A stretch of DNA of 64,000 bases from Bradyrhizobium diazoefficiens (GTDB lineage: Bacteria > Pseudomonadota > Alphaproteobacteria > Rhizobiales > Xanthobacteraceae), in the NCBI RefSeq assembly GCF_018131015.1, contig NZ_JAFCJJ010000012.1, positions 1-64,000 on the forward strand. Direction: 5' to 3'. Positions 31,917 through 40,791 of the stretch are shown in pieces. The position numbers were made by a program, and so were the translations under genes. Under the pieces are notes generated by a model. It was not told the origin of the DNA. It did not search any database and worked only from the letters and a program-made list of their open reading frames with translations. Numbering within the stretch: the first letter of the stretch is position 1; each line of letters opens with the position of its first letter.

Positions 31917-32909
31917 ATGAATCGCCGTGAATTTCTTGCCCTCATGACCGCAACGGCGGCCACCGCGGGCTCGGCCAGGATGGCCGTCGCACAGCAATCG
32001 CAGAAGCTCAAATTCGGCTACATCCTTGCGCCGGAATCCCAACTCGGCGCCGGCGCCAACGTGTTTGCCGCCGAGATCGCCAAGCGAACCGCGGGCCGTT
32101 TCAGCATCGAGCAATTCCCGAACTCCGCTCTGGGCGGCGAGGTCGAGATGCTGAAGGCGATGCAGACCGGCACGATCGACATGGCCTTCATCACCGGCGC
32201 GCCGCTGCCGACGGTGGTGCCCGAGGTCGGCGTCTTCAACATCCCGTTCCTGTTCCGCGACGCCGCTCACGCGCACGCCGCGCTCGACGGACCGATCGGC
32301 GCCAAGGCGCTCGAAAGCTTCAAGAGCAAGGATCTGATCGCTCTCGCCTGGGGCGAGAACGGCATGCGTCACATCACCAATTCCAAGCGGCCGATCGCCA
32401 GCGCGGAGGACCTCAAGGGCCTCAAGCTGCGGCTGCCGCAGTCCGACGTCATGATGGCGGCGTTCAAGGCGATGGGCGCCGACGTCAGCGCGCTGGCGTT
32501 CCCGCAGCTCTACAGCGCATTGCAGACCGGCCAGTTCGACGGCCAGGAAAATCCGATCGCCACCATCCAGGCCTCGAAGTTCTTCCAGGTCCAGAAGTAC
32601 CTGACGGTGAGCGGCCATGTCTACGATCCCGCCATCATCTTCGTGTCGCCCGACGTGTTCGGCGACCTGTCGGACGCGGACAAGGCGGCGTTCGTCGAGG
32701 CCGCCAAGCTGGCGGGCCAGGCGTCGCGCAAGTTCGCCGGCGAGGCGCAGGCGAAGGGCGTTGCCGCGCTGGAGTCCAGCGGCATGCAGGTCACCAGGGA
32801 GATCAAGCGCGACAGCTTCGTCTCGGCGATGGCCCCGGCCATCCCCGGCTACGAGGCCAAGTTCGGCGCGGACCTGATCAATCAGATCCGCAACGCGGCC
32901 TCGACCTAG
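31917..32909 (+). CDS. TRAP transporter substrate-binding protein DctP-like
   Basis: A 330-residue periplasmic binding protein. The N terminus MNRREFLALMTATAATAGSARMAVAQ carries an RR motif suggestive of Tat export. The mature part shows FGYILAPESQLGAGANVFAAEI, RFSIEQFPNSALGGEVEMLKA, LKGLKLRLPQSDVMMAAFKAMGA (including the Arg that contacts the ligand carboxylate) and GQFDGQENPIATI, typical DctP. No DctQ or DctM membrane gene is adjacent, which is unusual. ATG 31917 has AAGGAG upstream; an ATG at 31899 is less likely. A hairpin follows. Confidence 0.88.
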   Translation: MNRREFLALMTATAATAGSARMAVAQQSQKLKFGYILAPESQLGAGANVFAAEIAKRTAGRFSIEQFPNSALGGEVEMLKAMQTGTIDMAFITGAPLPTVVPEVGVFNIPFLFRDAAHAHAALDGPIGAKALESFKSKDLIALAWGENGMRHITNSKRPIASAEDLKGLKLRLPQSDVMMAAFKAMGADVSALAFPQLYSALQTGQFDGQENPIATIQASKFFQVQKYLTVSGHVYDPAIIFVSPDVFGDLSDADKAAFVEAAKLAGQASRKFAGEAQAKGVAALESSGMQVTREIKRDSFVSAMAPAIPGYEAKFGADLINQIRNAAST

Positions 32910-32923
32910 TATCGCACCTCCGT

Positions 32924-32945
32924 CCCCGGTCAACGTGGACCGGGG
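32924..32945 (+). terminator. terminator after the TRAP binding protein gene
   Basis: CCCCGGTC/GACCGGGG, perfect 8-bp stem, 6-nt loop, located 15 bp after the stop and 40 bp before the chemoreceptor start. It is followed by GCGCTCTCTTC. Confidence 0.7.
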
Positions 32946-32984
32946 GCGCTCTCTTCACGGAGCGGGTCAAAGGGGACCTCCAGT

Positions 32985-35000
32985 ATGCGTAAGTCAGCTT
33001 CGTTCGCCTTGTTGCAGAATGTCCCGATTCGAATCCGTGTGTTCGGCGGCTTCGGCATCGTGCTCGCGCTGCTGGCCACGCTTGCCTTCGTCGCCCAGCG
33101 CGCCCTCGCCGTGGTCGAACGCGAGGCCTCCAGTCTCACGGTTGCGAACCAGGAGTTCGGCGCCGTCGACGATTTCGCGCTCAGGCTCGGCGAGACCCAT
33201 CATTCCGTCATCCAGGCGGCGCTGACCGAGACCGCGGCGGACCAGGAGGCTGCGCGCGCGGCGCTCGGCCGTCTTGCAAAGACGCTCGCCGGCATCCAGG
33301 CCGGGGACCCCGCCGTCAAGAGCCGGATCCAGGCCGCCCAGGAGGCCTATTCCGCGTCGGTGGTCCGGATGATCGATGCGATCTCGCAGCGCCAGCTTTC
33401 AACCCAGGCGCTGGAGAAGTCCTCGACCGTGCTCAAGACCACGGTCTCCGCGATCGTCTCGGCGCTGATCCGGGAGAACCGCACCGAGCAACTGCCGACC
33501 GGCCTGCGGCTTCAGGAAACGGTGCAGGCGAGCGTGGCGGCGGCGACGCGTTTCCTCGCCTCGCGCAATCCGGCGGATGCCAACGCAGCCGTGGTCGAAT
33601 TGCAGAAGATGGGCGAGCACGTCGCCCAGCTCGGGACGAGCGTTGCCGACAGCACCCGCCTCCGCCGCTTCCTCGGCGCCATGGAGGAGCCGACCAAGCA
33701 GTTCACCGACGCGACCAAGCAGATCATCGCCGCCACCGAGCAGTTTCAGGCCGCCAGCAGCGATCGTGACAAGGCCACGAGTGAGCTCTCCGGCCTCGCC
33801 GACAGCCTGCGCAGCCAGGCCCAGGCGGTGCAGCAACGCTCCGCGCAATCACTCGCCGGCGTGGTCGTGGAACTCGGCACCATGAACCTCGCCATCTCGG
33901 GGGGCGCCCTCGTCGTCGGCGTGCTGCTCGCCTGGCTGATCGGCCAGGGTATCGCCGGCCCCGTGGGCCGCCTCACCGCGGTGATGAAGACCCTGGCCGC
34001 GGGCGACCTCGACGCCGAGATCGGCAACCAGGACCGGGGCGACGAGATCGGCGAAATGGCGCGGGCGGTCGGCATCTTCAAGGCCAACTCGCTCGACGTC
34101 CGCCGGCTCGAGGCCGAGAAGGAGGCGACCAAGCAACTCGTCGAAACCGAGCGGCGAACCGCGATGCTGAACATGGCGGATGCGTTCGAGCGCAGCGTCA
34201 ACGGCGTGGTTGCAGGCGTCGCGGCCGGCGTCGAGACGGTGCGCTCCAGCGCCGATTCGATGTCGTCGGTCGCGGGCGAAACCACAAGGCAGTCGACCGC
34301 CGCGGCGCTTGCATCGGACCAGACCGCGGTGAATGTCGAGACCGTCGCCACCGCCGCTGAGCAGCTTTCGGCCTCGTTCGCCGAAATCGGGCGCCAGGTC
34401 ACCCACTCGCTGGAGATCGCCGAACGTGCCGTGGGCGAGGCGGAATCGACCAGCGAGACGGTGCGATCGCTCGACGATGCCGCGCAGAAGATCGGCGACG
34501 TCGTCAAGCTGATCCAGTCCATCGCCGCGCAAACCAATTTGCTCGCTCTCAACGCGACGATCGAATCGGCGCGGGCGGGCGAGGCAGGGCGCGGCTTTGC
34601 CGTCGTGGCGTCCGAGGTGAAGGCGCTGGCGGCACAGACCGCGAAGGCGACGGAAGACATCGGGCTGCAGGTCGCCACCATCCAGGGCGTGACGAAATCC
34701 ACCATGGAGGCGATCGGCGGCATCGGCGCGACGGTGCGGTCCGTCAACGAAGTCGCGACCATCATTGCGGCGGCGGTGGAAGAACAGCAGGCGGCGACCA
34801 GCGAGATTGCCCGCAACGTCCAGGAGGCTTCGGCCGGAAGCGCCGAAGTGTCCGCCAACATCGCGGGCGTGACCCAGGCTGCCGTCAACAGCGGTCACAG
34901 CGCCGCCGGCGTGCTCTCCGCCGCAAGCGACCTCAGCGGTCAATCCGTGGCGCTGCAGCGCGAAGTCGAAGCGTTCCTGAGCAGCATCCGCGCCGCCTGA
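32985..35000 (+). CDS. methyl-accepting chemotaxis protein
   Basis: A 671-residue transducer. TM1 at about 20-43, a helical periplasmic sensing region of about 255 residues (four-helix or HBM type), TM2 about 302-324 (LAISGGALVVGVLLAWLIGQ), then HAMP (GPVGRLTAVMKTLAAGDLDAEIG). The cytoplasmic signalling hairpin has the conserved tip IAAQTNLLALNATIESARAGEAGRGFAVVASEVKALA. No C-terminal CheB/CheR-binding pentapeptide is seen. Its position next to a solitary TRAP binding protein suggests they may sense a common ligand, which is inference. Confidence 0.92.
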   Translation: MRKSASFALLQNVPIRIRVFGGFGIVLALLATLAFVAQRALAVVEREASSLTVANQEFGAVDDFALRLGETHHSVIQAALTETAADQEAARAALGRLAKTLAGIQAGDPAVKSRIQAAQEAYSASVVRMIDAISQRQLSTQALEKSSTVLKTTVSAIVSALIRENRTEQLPTGLRLQETVQASVAAATRFLASRNPADANAAVVELQKMGEHVAQLGTSVADSTRLRRFLGAMEEPTKQFTDATKQIIAATEQFQAASSDRDKATSELSGLADSLRSQAQAVQQRSAQSLAGVVVELGTMNLAISGGALVVGVLLAWLIGQGIAGPVGRLTAVMKTLAAGDLDAEIGNQDRGDEIGEMARAVGIFKANSLDVRRLEAEKEATKQLVETERRTAMLNMADAFERSVNGVVAGVAAGVETVRSSADSMSSVAGETTRQSTAAALASDQTAVNVETVATAAEQLSASFAEIGRQVTHSLEIAERAVGEAESTSETVRSLDDAAQKIGDVVKLIQSIAAQTNLLALNATIESARAGEAGRGFAVVASEVKALAAQTAKATEDIGLQVATIQGVTKSTMEAIGGIGATVRSVNEVATIIAAAVEEQQAATSEIARNVQEASAGSAEVSANIAGVTQAAVNSGHSAAGVLSAASDLSGQSVALQREVEAFLSSIRAA

Positions 35001-35032
35001 CGGCGGTGAGTGCGTTCGGCCGCCGTTGCGAT

Positions 35033-35116
35033 CTAGATCATGCCGAGCACGATGGCCCCGACGAAGGCCATCGCGAGGTACGCGGTGACAACGCTCAAGG
35101 TCCCGGCGAACGTCAT
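35033..35116 (-). CDS. 27-residue predicted membrane peptide
   Basis: Short ORF that is almost wholly one membrane helix (MTFAGTLSVVTAYLAMAFVG plus AIVLGMI). ATG 35116 is preceded by AGGGAG at 8 bp, a strong ribosome binding site; the longer in-frame opening to 35242 lacks one. It lies in the gap between the chemoreceptor and the extensin-family gene. Function unknown; single-helix peptides of this type often modulate a larger membrane protein. Confidence 0.55.
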   Translation of the reverse strand: MTFAGTLSVVTAYLAMAFVGAIVLGMI

Positions 35117-35307
35117 GAGGTCGCTCCCTCTGCTCGCGCCGCTCTGCGCGAACCTCATGGTTAACAGAGAGTCTCGTTTCGGAAAAGGCAGCCTTGCTGT
35201 CAGCTCACGGCCGCCGCTTGCGCACGCCAGCGGGCGCAGCATGGTTAAAGAACACTGAAATCAAAGCGTTGAAGAGTCTTTAAGTAAATTCATCGAACCT
35301 GCGGCGC

Positions 35308-36504
35308 ATGACGCGCGGAGTTCGTTTGTATCTCGTCGGCTCCATCGTCCTTGTTTCGCTTGCGGGTTGTGGACGCGGCTTCTTCCAGGCCGAACGCGAA
35401 CCGTGGCGGGCCGAGGCGGAGGCGGCGTGCCTGAAATCGGGTGCGGTGAAGGAGAGCGCCGACATCGTTCGCATCGAGCCGATCTCCGGACCGGGCATGT
35501 GCGGTGCCGAGTATCCGCTGAAGGTCGCGGCCATCGGCGAAGTATCCAGCAGCTTTGGTTTTGCCGACGAGACGTTGCGCCCGCCCGGAAGCATCGGCAA
35601 CCAGCCGCGCTGGCCGGTGGCGCCGCCGCAATCGACTTATCCGGCATCGTCCTATCCGCAGCGTTCGAACTATCCGGAGAGCGCGGTGCGCCAGCCCTCA
35701 GGCTACGGCGCGCCGACCGGCCCGGTCTCGCTCACCGCGCCCGGCGTGGCGGAACAGGACGACGAGATCGACCTGCCGCCCGAGGGCACCGACGCTGCCG
35801 GCGCGGCGCGCTACATGAATGCGCCGAGCTATCCCGCGCGCGCATCCGCGCCTTATCCGCAGGCGCCTGCGCAGCAGCCGCTGCCGCGGCTCGGCCCGGC
35901 GCAGGGCAATCCGGTCACCGCCGTCGGCCCGGTCACGATCAAACCGACCGCGACGCTCGCCTGTCCGATCGTGTCCGAGCTCGACCGCTGGCTCGCCGAC
36001 ACCGTGCAGCCCTCGGCGACGCGCTGGTTCGGCAGCCGCGTGGTCGAGATCAAGCAGATCTCCGCCTATTCCTGCCGCGGCATGAACGGCAATCCGCATT
36101 CGCACATTTCCGAGCACGCCTTCGGCAACGCGCTCGACATCGCCGCCTTCGTGCTCGCCGACGGCCGCCGCGTCACCGTGAAGGACGGCTGGCGAGGGAT
36201 GCCGGAAGAGCAGGGCTTCCTGCGCGACGTGCAGTCGGGCGCGTGCGTGCATTTCACCACCGTGCTGGCGCCGGGCTCCAACGTCTATCACTACGATCAC
36301 ATCCACGTGGACCTGATGCGCCGCGCCAGCCGCCGCCTGATCTGCCAGCCCGCCGCCGTGTCGGGCGACGAGGTGGCCTCGCGCGCACAGCGACGCAGCC
36401 CTTACGCGAATGCGCGCGATCCCTATGTCACCGGCTCGCTCGGTGCGCGCAAGAGCAGCAAGCGCGAGAAGATCAACGAGGAAGACGAATTCGCGGACGA
36501 TTAG
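35308..36504 (+). CDS. extensin-family lipoprotein with LAS zinc-peptidase motifs
   Basis: A 398-residue lipoprotein: signal sequence with lipobox LAGC (Cys21). Pro/Ser/Tyr-rich segments (about 91-215) follow, then an extensin-like C-terminal domain (about 216-345). Within it, S268-E-H270-x-x-G-x-A-x-D277 (SEHAFGNALD) and H331-x-H333 (DHIHVD) match the metal-ligand pattern SxHxxGxAxD...HxH of LAS-type peptidases (VanY/MepA class). I read it as a probable peptidoglycan endo- or carboxypeptidase. Cysteines at 41, 65, 219, 256 and 313 may form disulfides. It is convergent with DUF6665, 9 bp apart. Confidence 0.82.
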   Translation: MTRGVRLYLVGSIVLVSLAGCGRGFFQAEREPWRAEAEAACLKSGAVKESADIVRIEPISGPGMCGAEYPLKVAAIGEVSSSFGFADETLRPPGSIGNQPRWPVAPPQSTYPASSYPQRSNYPESAVRQPSGYGAPTGPVSLTAPGVAEQDDEIDLPPEGTDAAGAARYMNAPSYPARASAPYPQAPAQQPLPRLGPAQGNPVTAVGPVTIKPTATLACPIVSELDRWLADTVQPSATRWFGSRVVEIKQISAYSCRGMNGNPHSHISEHAFGNALDIAAFVLADGRRVTVKDGWRGMPEEQGFLRDVQSGACVHFTTVLAPGSNVYHYDHIHVDLMRRASRRLICQPAAVSGDEVASRAQRRSPYANARDPYVTGSLGARKSSKREKINEEDEFADD

Positions 36505-36513
36505 GCTGAAAAG

Positions 36514-36855
36514 TCACGTCGCGCCGCGCTTCGAAGGTGCCGGGGCGAGCCCCATGCACCGCTGCACCTCGCCCGGGACGTTGTAGGTCCGCATGATATG
36601 GCGGCTGTCGCGCAGGCCGGTCGCCTCGCGTTGCACCACGAGCATCCAGAGCGCCTGGCCGGCTTCCGCAACCAGCTTGCCCCTTTCCGCTTGCGCCGAG
36701 ACGGGCGTCTCCGAGAGTGCCTGGGCAGCGTCGAACTCGCGCAGACGGACTAGCGACTGTTCGAGCGCGCGGCCCATTCGGCCAAGCGCCGAGGCCTGTT
36801 CCTGGACGATCTCATAATGGAGGATATCGACAGGCGGGCGAAGATCACGGGACAT
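36514..36855 (-). CDS. DUF6665 family protein
   Basis: A 113-residue soluble helical protein beginning MSRDLRPPVDILHYEIVQEQASALGRMGRALEQSL; function unknown. I recall the DUF6665 label for such Bradyrhizobium proteins but hold it lightly. ATG 36855 is chosen; an in-frame TTG at 36864 is the alternative. A C-terminal segment with GEVQRCMGLAP completes the family pattern. The gene lies 55 bp downstream of the tetR stop on the same strand. Confidence 0.6.
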   Translation of the reverse strand: MSRDLRPPVDILHYEIVQEQASALGRMGRALEQSLVRLREFDAAQALSETPVSAQAERGKLVAEAGQALWMLVVQREATGLRDSRHIMRTYNVPGEVQRCMGLAPAPSKRGAT

Positions 36856-36910
36856 GGCCTTCAATATAATGCGGCCGGACCGCGATCCGCAACGCGCGGG
36901 CCGGCTGCGC

Positions 36911-37546
36911 CTACTTCGCCCGGTAGGCCGCCAGGAACATCCGCGTCGCGCTGTCGATCACTTCGGCCATGCGTTGTTCCGACGGCGCCGGCGCGGCCTG
37001 AAAGACGAAGGGCAGGAACAGCGAGGCCTTGCACAATTCCATGAACTGCGAGGCGGCGAGGTCGCAATCGTCGATCGCAAGATCGCCGGAAGCGACACGG
37101 GCCTGCAGATATGAGGAGAGCCGGTTGACGGATTTGTCCAGCACGCGCGCGTAATAGCGGCGGCCGACGTCGGGCATGCGCTCGGCGATCGCCATCACGG
37201 TGCGGATCGCCGATCCGCCGCCGGGCCGGCACAGCAGGTGGATGTAGGCCTTCCCGAATTCCTTCAGCGTGATCTCGGCTTCACCTTCGGGGTCGAAATT
37301 GAACACGACCTGGCCGTGCTGAAGCGCCTCCTCCTCGAGGATGGCCTCGAACAGCGCGGACTTGTCGGCGAAATAGACGTAGAGCGTGCCCTTGGAGACG
37401 GCCGCCGCGCGCGCGATCTCGCCCATGCTGGCGCCGTCAAACCCGAGATCCATGAACACCTTGCGGGCGCCATCCAGGATCTGGCGGCGCTTGGAGCTCT
37501 CGTCTTCGGGCACGGCGTGCAGATAATTGCGGTCGGCTGCAACCAT
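36911..37546 (-). CDS. TetR family repressor of the EmrAB-type pump
   Basis: A 211-residue dimeric repressor. N-terminal HTH domain (about 19-66) with RRQILDGARKVFMDLGFDGASMGEIARAAAVSKGTLYVYFADKSALFEAIL, the TetR consensus. The C-terminal ligand-binding half is divergent. ATG 37546 is chosen; upstream in-frame codons give no homology-like extension. The gene is divergent from the pump genes, and the shared region carries a perfect palindrome covering the predicted -35 boxes of both promoters, so it probably controls itself and the pump. The inducing compound is unknown. Confidence 0.9.
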   Translation of the reverse strand: MVAADRNYLHAVPEDESSKRRQILDGARKVFMDLGFDGASMGEIARAAAVSKGTLYVYFADKSALFEAILEEEALQHGQVVFNFDPEGEAEITLKEFGKAYIHLLCRPGGGSAIRTVMAIAERMPDVGRRYYARVLDKSVNRLSSYLQARVASGDLAIDDCDLAASQFMELCKASLFLPFVFQAAPAPSEQRMAEVIDSATRMFLAAYRAK

Positions 37547-37642
37547 TGGTTTAGGGTCTCGGAAGGTTTTGGGCACGGTTTCGCACCATGAAACCCAAAT
37601 AAAGGATTCGGGCCAGTAGGGTCCGGTCGGGAATAATATGTA

Positions 37643-37667
37643 CATTGACCGAACCGTTCGGTCAATG
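37643..37667. promoter_or_regulatory. 25-bp TetR operator overlapping divergent -35 boxes
   Basis: Perfect dyad with arms CATTGACCGAAC and GTTCGGTCAATG around one central C. TTGACC (in the left arm) on the plus strand is followed by a TATTTG-like -10 with 18 bp spacing. The mirror TTGACC on the minus strand has TACATA at 17 bp spacing. So one operator occludes both the pump and tetR promoters. Confidence 0.8.
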
Positions 37668-37685
37668 GTATTTGGGATGGGCGAT

Positions 37686-37729
37686 GGGACGGGGGCCGAG
37701 CGACGGCCCGTCCCGGATCGCGCTTTTTT
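37686..37729 (+). terminator. terminator-like hairpin in the emrA leader
   Basis: GGGACGGG pairs with CCCGTCCC (37686-37693 and 37707-37714) with an extra inner GCCG/CGGC pairing, followed nine bases later by T6 (37724-37729). It ends 15 bp before the emrA start. It may reduce read-through or act as an attenuator, but an alternative antiterminator fold was not identified. Confidence 0.45.
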
Positions 37730-37744
37730 ATTGGGGAGGCCTTT

Positions 37745-39070
37745 ATGGCCACATCGAGAGACCAGGCTGCGCGCGTCCTTCGCCAGGAAGCGGTGGAGGC
37801 GGTGCCGGCGAACGCTGATGCTGCGCCCGAGACGTCAGCAGCGCTCGCCGAGCAGTTGCGCTCTCATGTCGCCGAGGAAACCAAGCGCCGCAACGAGATG
37901 CCGGAGACGCCCGTGACCGACAAGCCGGCCCCGCATGCACCGGCGTCCGGCGCTCCCGAGGCTGCCGCGGCCGCGCCAAAATCCGGCAAGCGCAAATTCG
38001 TCATGATGGGCGTCGGCCTTCTGCTGGCGCTCGCGGCGGCCGGCTATGCCGGCTACTACACGCTGGTCGGCCGCTTCTACGTCGCGACCGACGACGCCTA
38101 TGTCCGCGCCAACAACACCATGCTTGGCGCCCGCGTCGCCGGCCACGTCTCCTCGATCCTCGCCGGGGACAACACGCGCGTGCGCGCGGGCGACGTCGTG
38201 ATGCGCATCGACGAGGGCGACTACAGGATCGCGGTCGACGCCGCCGCGACCAGGATCGCGACCCAGCAGGCGACCATCGATCGCATCGGCCGCCAGATCG
38301 CGGCGCTCGACAGCCAGGTCGCGCAGGCCAAGGCGCAGCTCGTTTCCGCCGAAGCCGGCCTCAAGCGCGCCGACCTCGACTATGAGCGCCAGCAGTCGCT
38401 GAGCAGCAAGGGCTTTGCCTCGCGCGCCACCTTCGAGAGCTCGGAAGCCGGGCGCGACCAGGGCGCCGCCGCGGTCAAGGCCGCGCAGGCCGCCTATGAT
38501 GTCGCGGTCAGCAATGTCGACGTCGCCAAGGCGCAGCAGGCCGAAGCGCGGACGCAGCTTGCCGAGCTCAAGACTACGCTGGCCAAAGCCGAGCGCGACC
38601 TCGCCTTCACCGCGGTGCGCGCACCGGTCGACGGCACCTTCTCGAACCGCCTCGTCAACACCGGCGACTTCATCGCGGTCGGCCAGCGGCTCGGCAACGT
38701 CGTGCCGCTCGACGACGTCTATATCGACGCCAACTTCAAGGAGACGCAGCTCAAGCGCATCCGTCCCGGCCAGCCGGTGACGATCAAGGTCGATGCCTAC
38801 GGCATGCGCAAGTTCTCCGGCGTCGTCGACAGCATCGCGGCCGGCGCCGGCTCGGTGTTCACGCTGCTGCCGCCGGACAACGCCACCGGCAACTTCACCA
38901 AGATCGTGCAGCGCGTGCCGGTCCGCATCCGCGTGCCGAAATCGGTCGCGCGGCAGAACCTGCTCCGCGCCGGCATGTCGGTCTATGTGACCGTCGACAC
39001 CAACAAGGGCGCGGCCGACGCTGACAGCGAGGCCGATCTCGACGATCCCACCATGGTCCATCCGCAGTAG
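37745..39070 (+). CDS. HlyD-family membrane fusion protein, EmrA-like
   Basis: A 441-residue periplasmic adaptor of a tripartite efflux pump. A cytoplasmic N-terminal region precedes one TM (about 79-100, KFVMMGVGLLLALAAAGYAGYYTLV). The diagnostic TDDAYVRANN motif, a biotinyl-lipoyl/helical hairpin region with long coiled coils (about 155-285), AFTAVRAPVDGTFSNRLVNTGDFI and the C-terminal barrel follow. The start has GGGGAGG upstream. Partner is the DHA2 transporter 32 bp downstream. Confidence 0.9.
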   Translation: MATSRDQAARVLRQEAVEAVPANADAAPETSAALAEQLRSHVAEETKRRNEMPETPVTDKPAPHAPASGAPEAAAAAPKSGKRKFVMMGVGLLLALAAAGYAGYYTLVGRFYVATDDAYVRANNTMLGARVAGHVSSILAGDNTRVRAGDVVMRIDEGDYRIAVDAAATRIATQQATIDRIGRQIAALDSQVAQAKAQLVSAEAGLKRADLDYERQQSLSSKGFASRATFESSEAGRDQGAAAVKAAQAAYDVAVSNVDVAKAQQAEARTQLAELKTTLAKAERDLAFTAVRAPVDGTFSNRLVNTGDFIAVGQRLGNVVPLDDVYIDANFKETQLKRIRPGQPVTIKVDAYGMRKFSGVVDSIAAGAGSVFTLLPPDNATGNFTKIVQRVPVRIRVPKSVARQNLLRAGMSVYVTVDTNKGAADADSEADLDDPTMVHPQ

Positions 39071-39102
39071 CCGCGCCTGTTCAGGCGCTGCGAGGTCAGA
39101 CC

Positions 39103-40692
39103 ATGGCGAACGCCACGACTGCTTCACCTGCCATGATGGCGAACCCGGCTTCGGAGCGCATCGCGCCGAAGCGGCTGTTCGCCTTCATCATCATGGTGTT
39201 CGGGATGTTCATGTCGATCCTGGACATCCAGATCGTCTCGGCCTCCTTGAGCGAGATCCAGGCCGGACTGTCGGCAAGCTCGAGTGAAGTCGCCTGGGTC
39301 CAGACCGCCTATCTGATCGCCGAAGTGATCGCGATCCCGCTGTCGGGATTTCTGTCGCGCGCCTTCGGCACGCGGCTCCTGTTCGCGATCTCGGCGGCGG
39401 GCTTCACCGTGTCGAGCCTGCTCTGCGGCTTCGCCACCACCATCGAGGAGATGATCATCTGGCGCGCGCTGCAGGGCTTCCTCGGCGCCGGCATGATCCC
39501 GACGGTGTTCGCATCGGCCTATACCGTCTTCCCGCGCACCAAATTCCACATCGTCGGTCCGATCATCGGGCTTGTTGCGACCCTGGCCCCCACGATCGGG
39601 CCGACGGTCGGCGGCTACATCACCGACCTGATGACGTGGAACTGGCTGTTCTTCATCAACGTGGTGCCCGGCATCGGCATCACCATCGGCGTGCTGGCGC
39701 TGGTCGACTTCGACGAGCCGCATTTCGAACTGCTCGACCGCTTCGACTGGTGGGGCCTCTTGTTCATGGCCGGTTTCCTCGGCACGCTGGAATATGTGCT
39801 GGAGGAAGGCCCGCAACACGAATGGATGCAGGACACCTCCATCGCGATCTGCGCCTGGATCTGCGCGGTCTCGGCGATCGCGTTTTTCTGGCGCGTGTTC
39901 ACGGCGGCCGAGCCGATCGTCAATCTGCGCACCTTCTCCAACCGCAACTTCGGGATCGGCTCCGTCCTGCAGTTCTGCATCGGCATCGGCCTTTACGGCC
40001 TGACCTACATCTATCCGCGCTATCTCGCCGAGGTGCGCGGCTACAGTGCGCTGATGATCGGCGAGACCATGTTCGTCTCCGGCATCACCATGTTCCTGGT
40101 CGCGCCGCTGGTCGGGCGGCTGATGGCCAAATTCGACATGCGCTACATGGTCGCGTTCGGCCTGACCGTGTTCGCGTTCAGCTGCTACCAGATGACCTGG
40201 ATCACGCGCGACTACGACTTCAACGATCTGCTGATCCCGCAGATCCTGCGCGGTATCGGCATGATGTTCGCGATGGTGCCGACCAACAACATCGCGCTCG
40301 GCACGCTGCCGCCGGAGCTGGTGAAGAACGCGAGCGGCCTGTTCAACCTGATGCGCAACCTCGGCGGCGCGGTCGGGCTTGCCGTCATCAACACCGTGCT
40401 CAACCAGCGCACCGACCTCCATATCACCCGCCTGCAGGAGCGCGTGACCTGGGGCAATGCGACCGCGACCGAAACCCTGAACCTGCTCATGCAGAAATTC
40501 CAGGGGCTTGGCGATGCCTCGCTGATGGCGATGAAGCAGCTCTCCCAGATCGTGCACCGTCAGGCCGTCGTGATGAGCTTCGGTGATGCCTTCTTCACGC
40601 TGACGCTGTTCTATCTCGGCCTCAGCCTCCTGGTCACGCAGCTGAGCAAGCCGCCCGCGCCGTTCGGCAATAGCGGCGGGGACGCGCACTAA
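39103..40692 (+). CDS. DHA2-family MFS drug/proton antiporter, EmrB-like
   Basis: A 529-residue inner-membrane transporter with about 14 hydrophobic segments. Motifs include DIQIVSASLSEIQAGL, a motif C-like GPTVGGYITD and GIGMMFAMVPTNNIALGTLPPELVKNASGLFNLMRNLGGAVGLAVINTVL, all typical of DHA2. Together with the adaptor and an outer-membrane channel encoded elsewhere it should export hydrophobic drugs or host-derived phenolics. No outer-membrane component is seen here. Confidence 0.92.
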   Translation: MANATTASPAMMANPASERIAPKRLFAFIIMVFGMFMSILDIQIVSASLSEIQAGLSASSSEVAWVQTAYLIAEVIAIPLSGFLSRAFGTRLLFAISAAGFTVSSLLCGFATTIEEMIIWRALQGFLGAGMIPTVFASAYTVFPRTKFHIVGPIIGLVATLAPTIGPTVGGYITDLMTWNWLFFINVVPGIGITIGVLALVDFDEPHFELLDRFDWWGLLFMAGFLGTLEYVLEEGPQHEWMQDTSIAICAWICAVSAIAFFWRVFTAAEPIVNLRTFSNRNFGIGSVLQFCIGIGLYGLTYIYPRYLAEVRGYSALMIGETMFVSGITMFLVAPLVGRLMAKFDMRYMVAFGLTVFAFSCYQMTWITRDYDFNDLLIPQILRGIGMMFAMVPTNNIALGTLPPELVKNASGLFNLMRNLGGAVGLAVINTVLNQRTDLHITRLQERVTWGNATATETLNLLMQKFQGLGDASLMAMKQLSQIVHRQAVVMSFGDAFFTLTLFYLGLSLLVTQLSKPPAPFGNSGGDAH

Positions 40693-40791
40693 AATGCAAC
40701 ACTCGTGCGTGATCTCGCGCAAGCCCCGTTGCAAACCGCCGGCGGCGCATCTATAAAGCGCAGCTCATTCAATCGAACCGGGGAGATTTGC

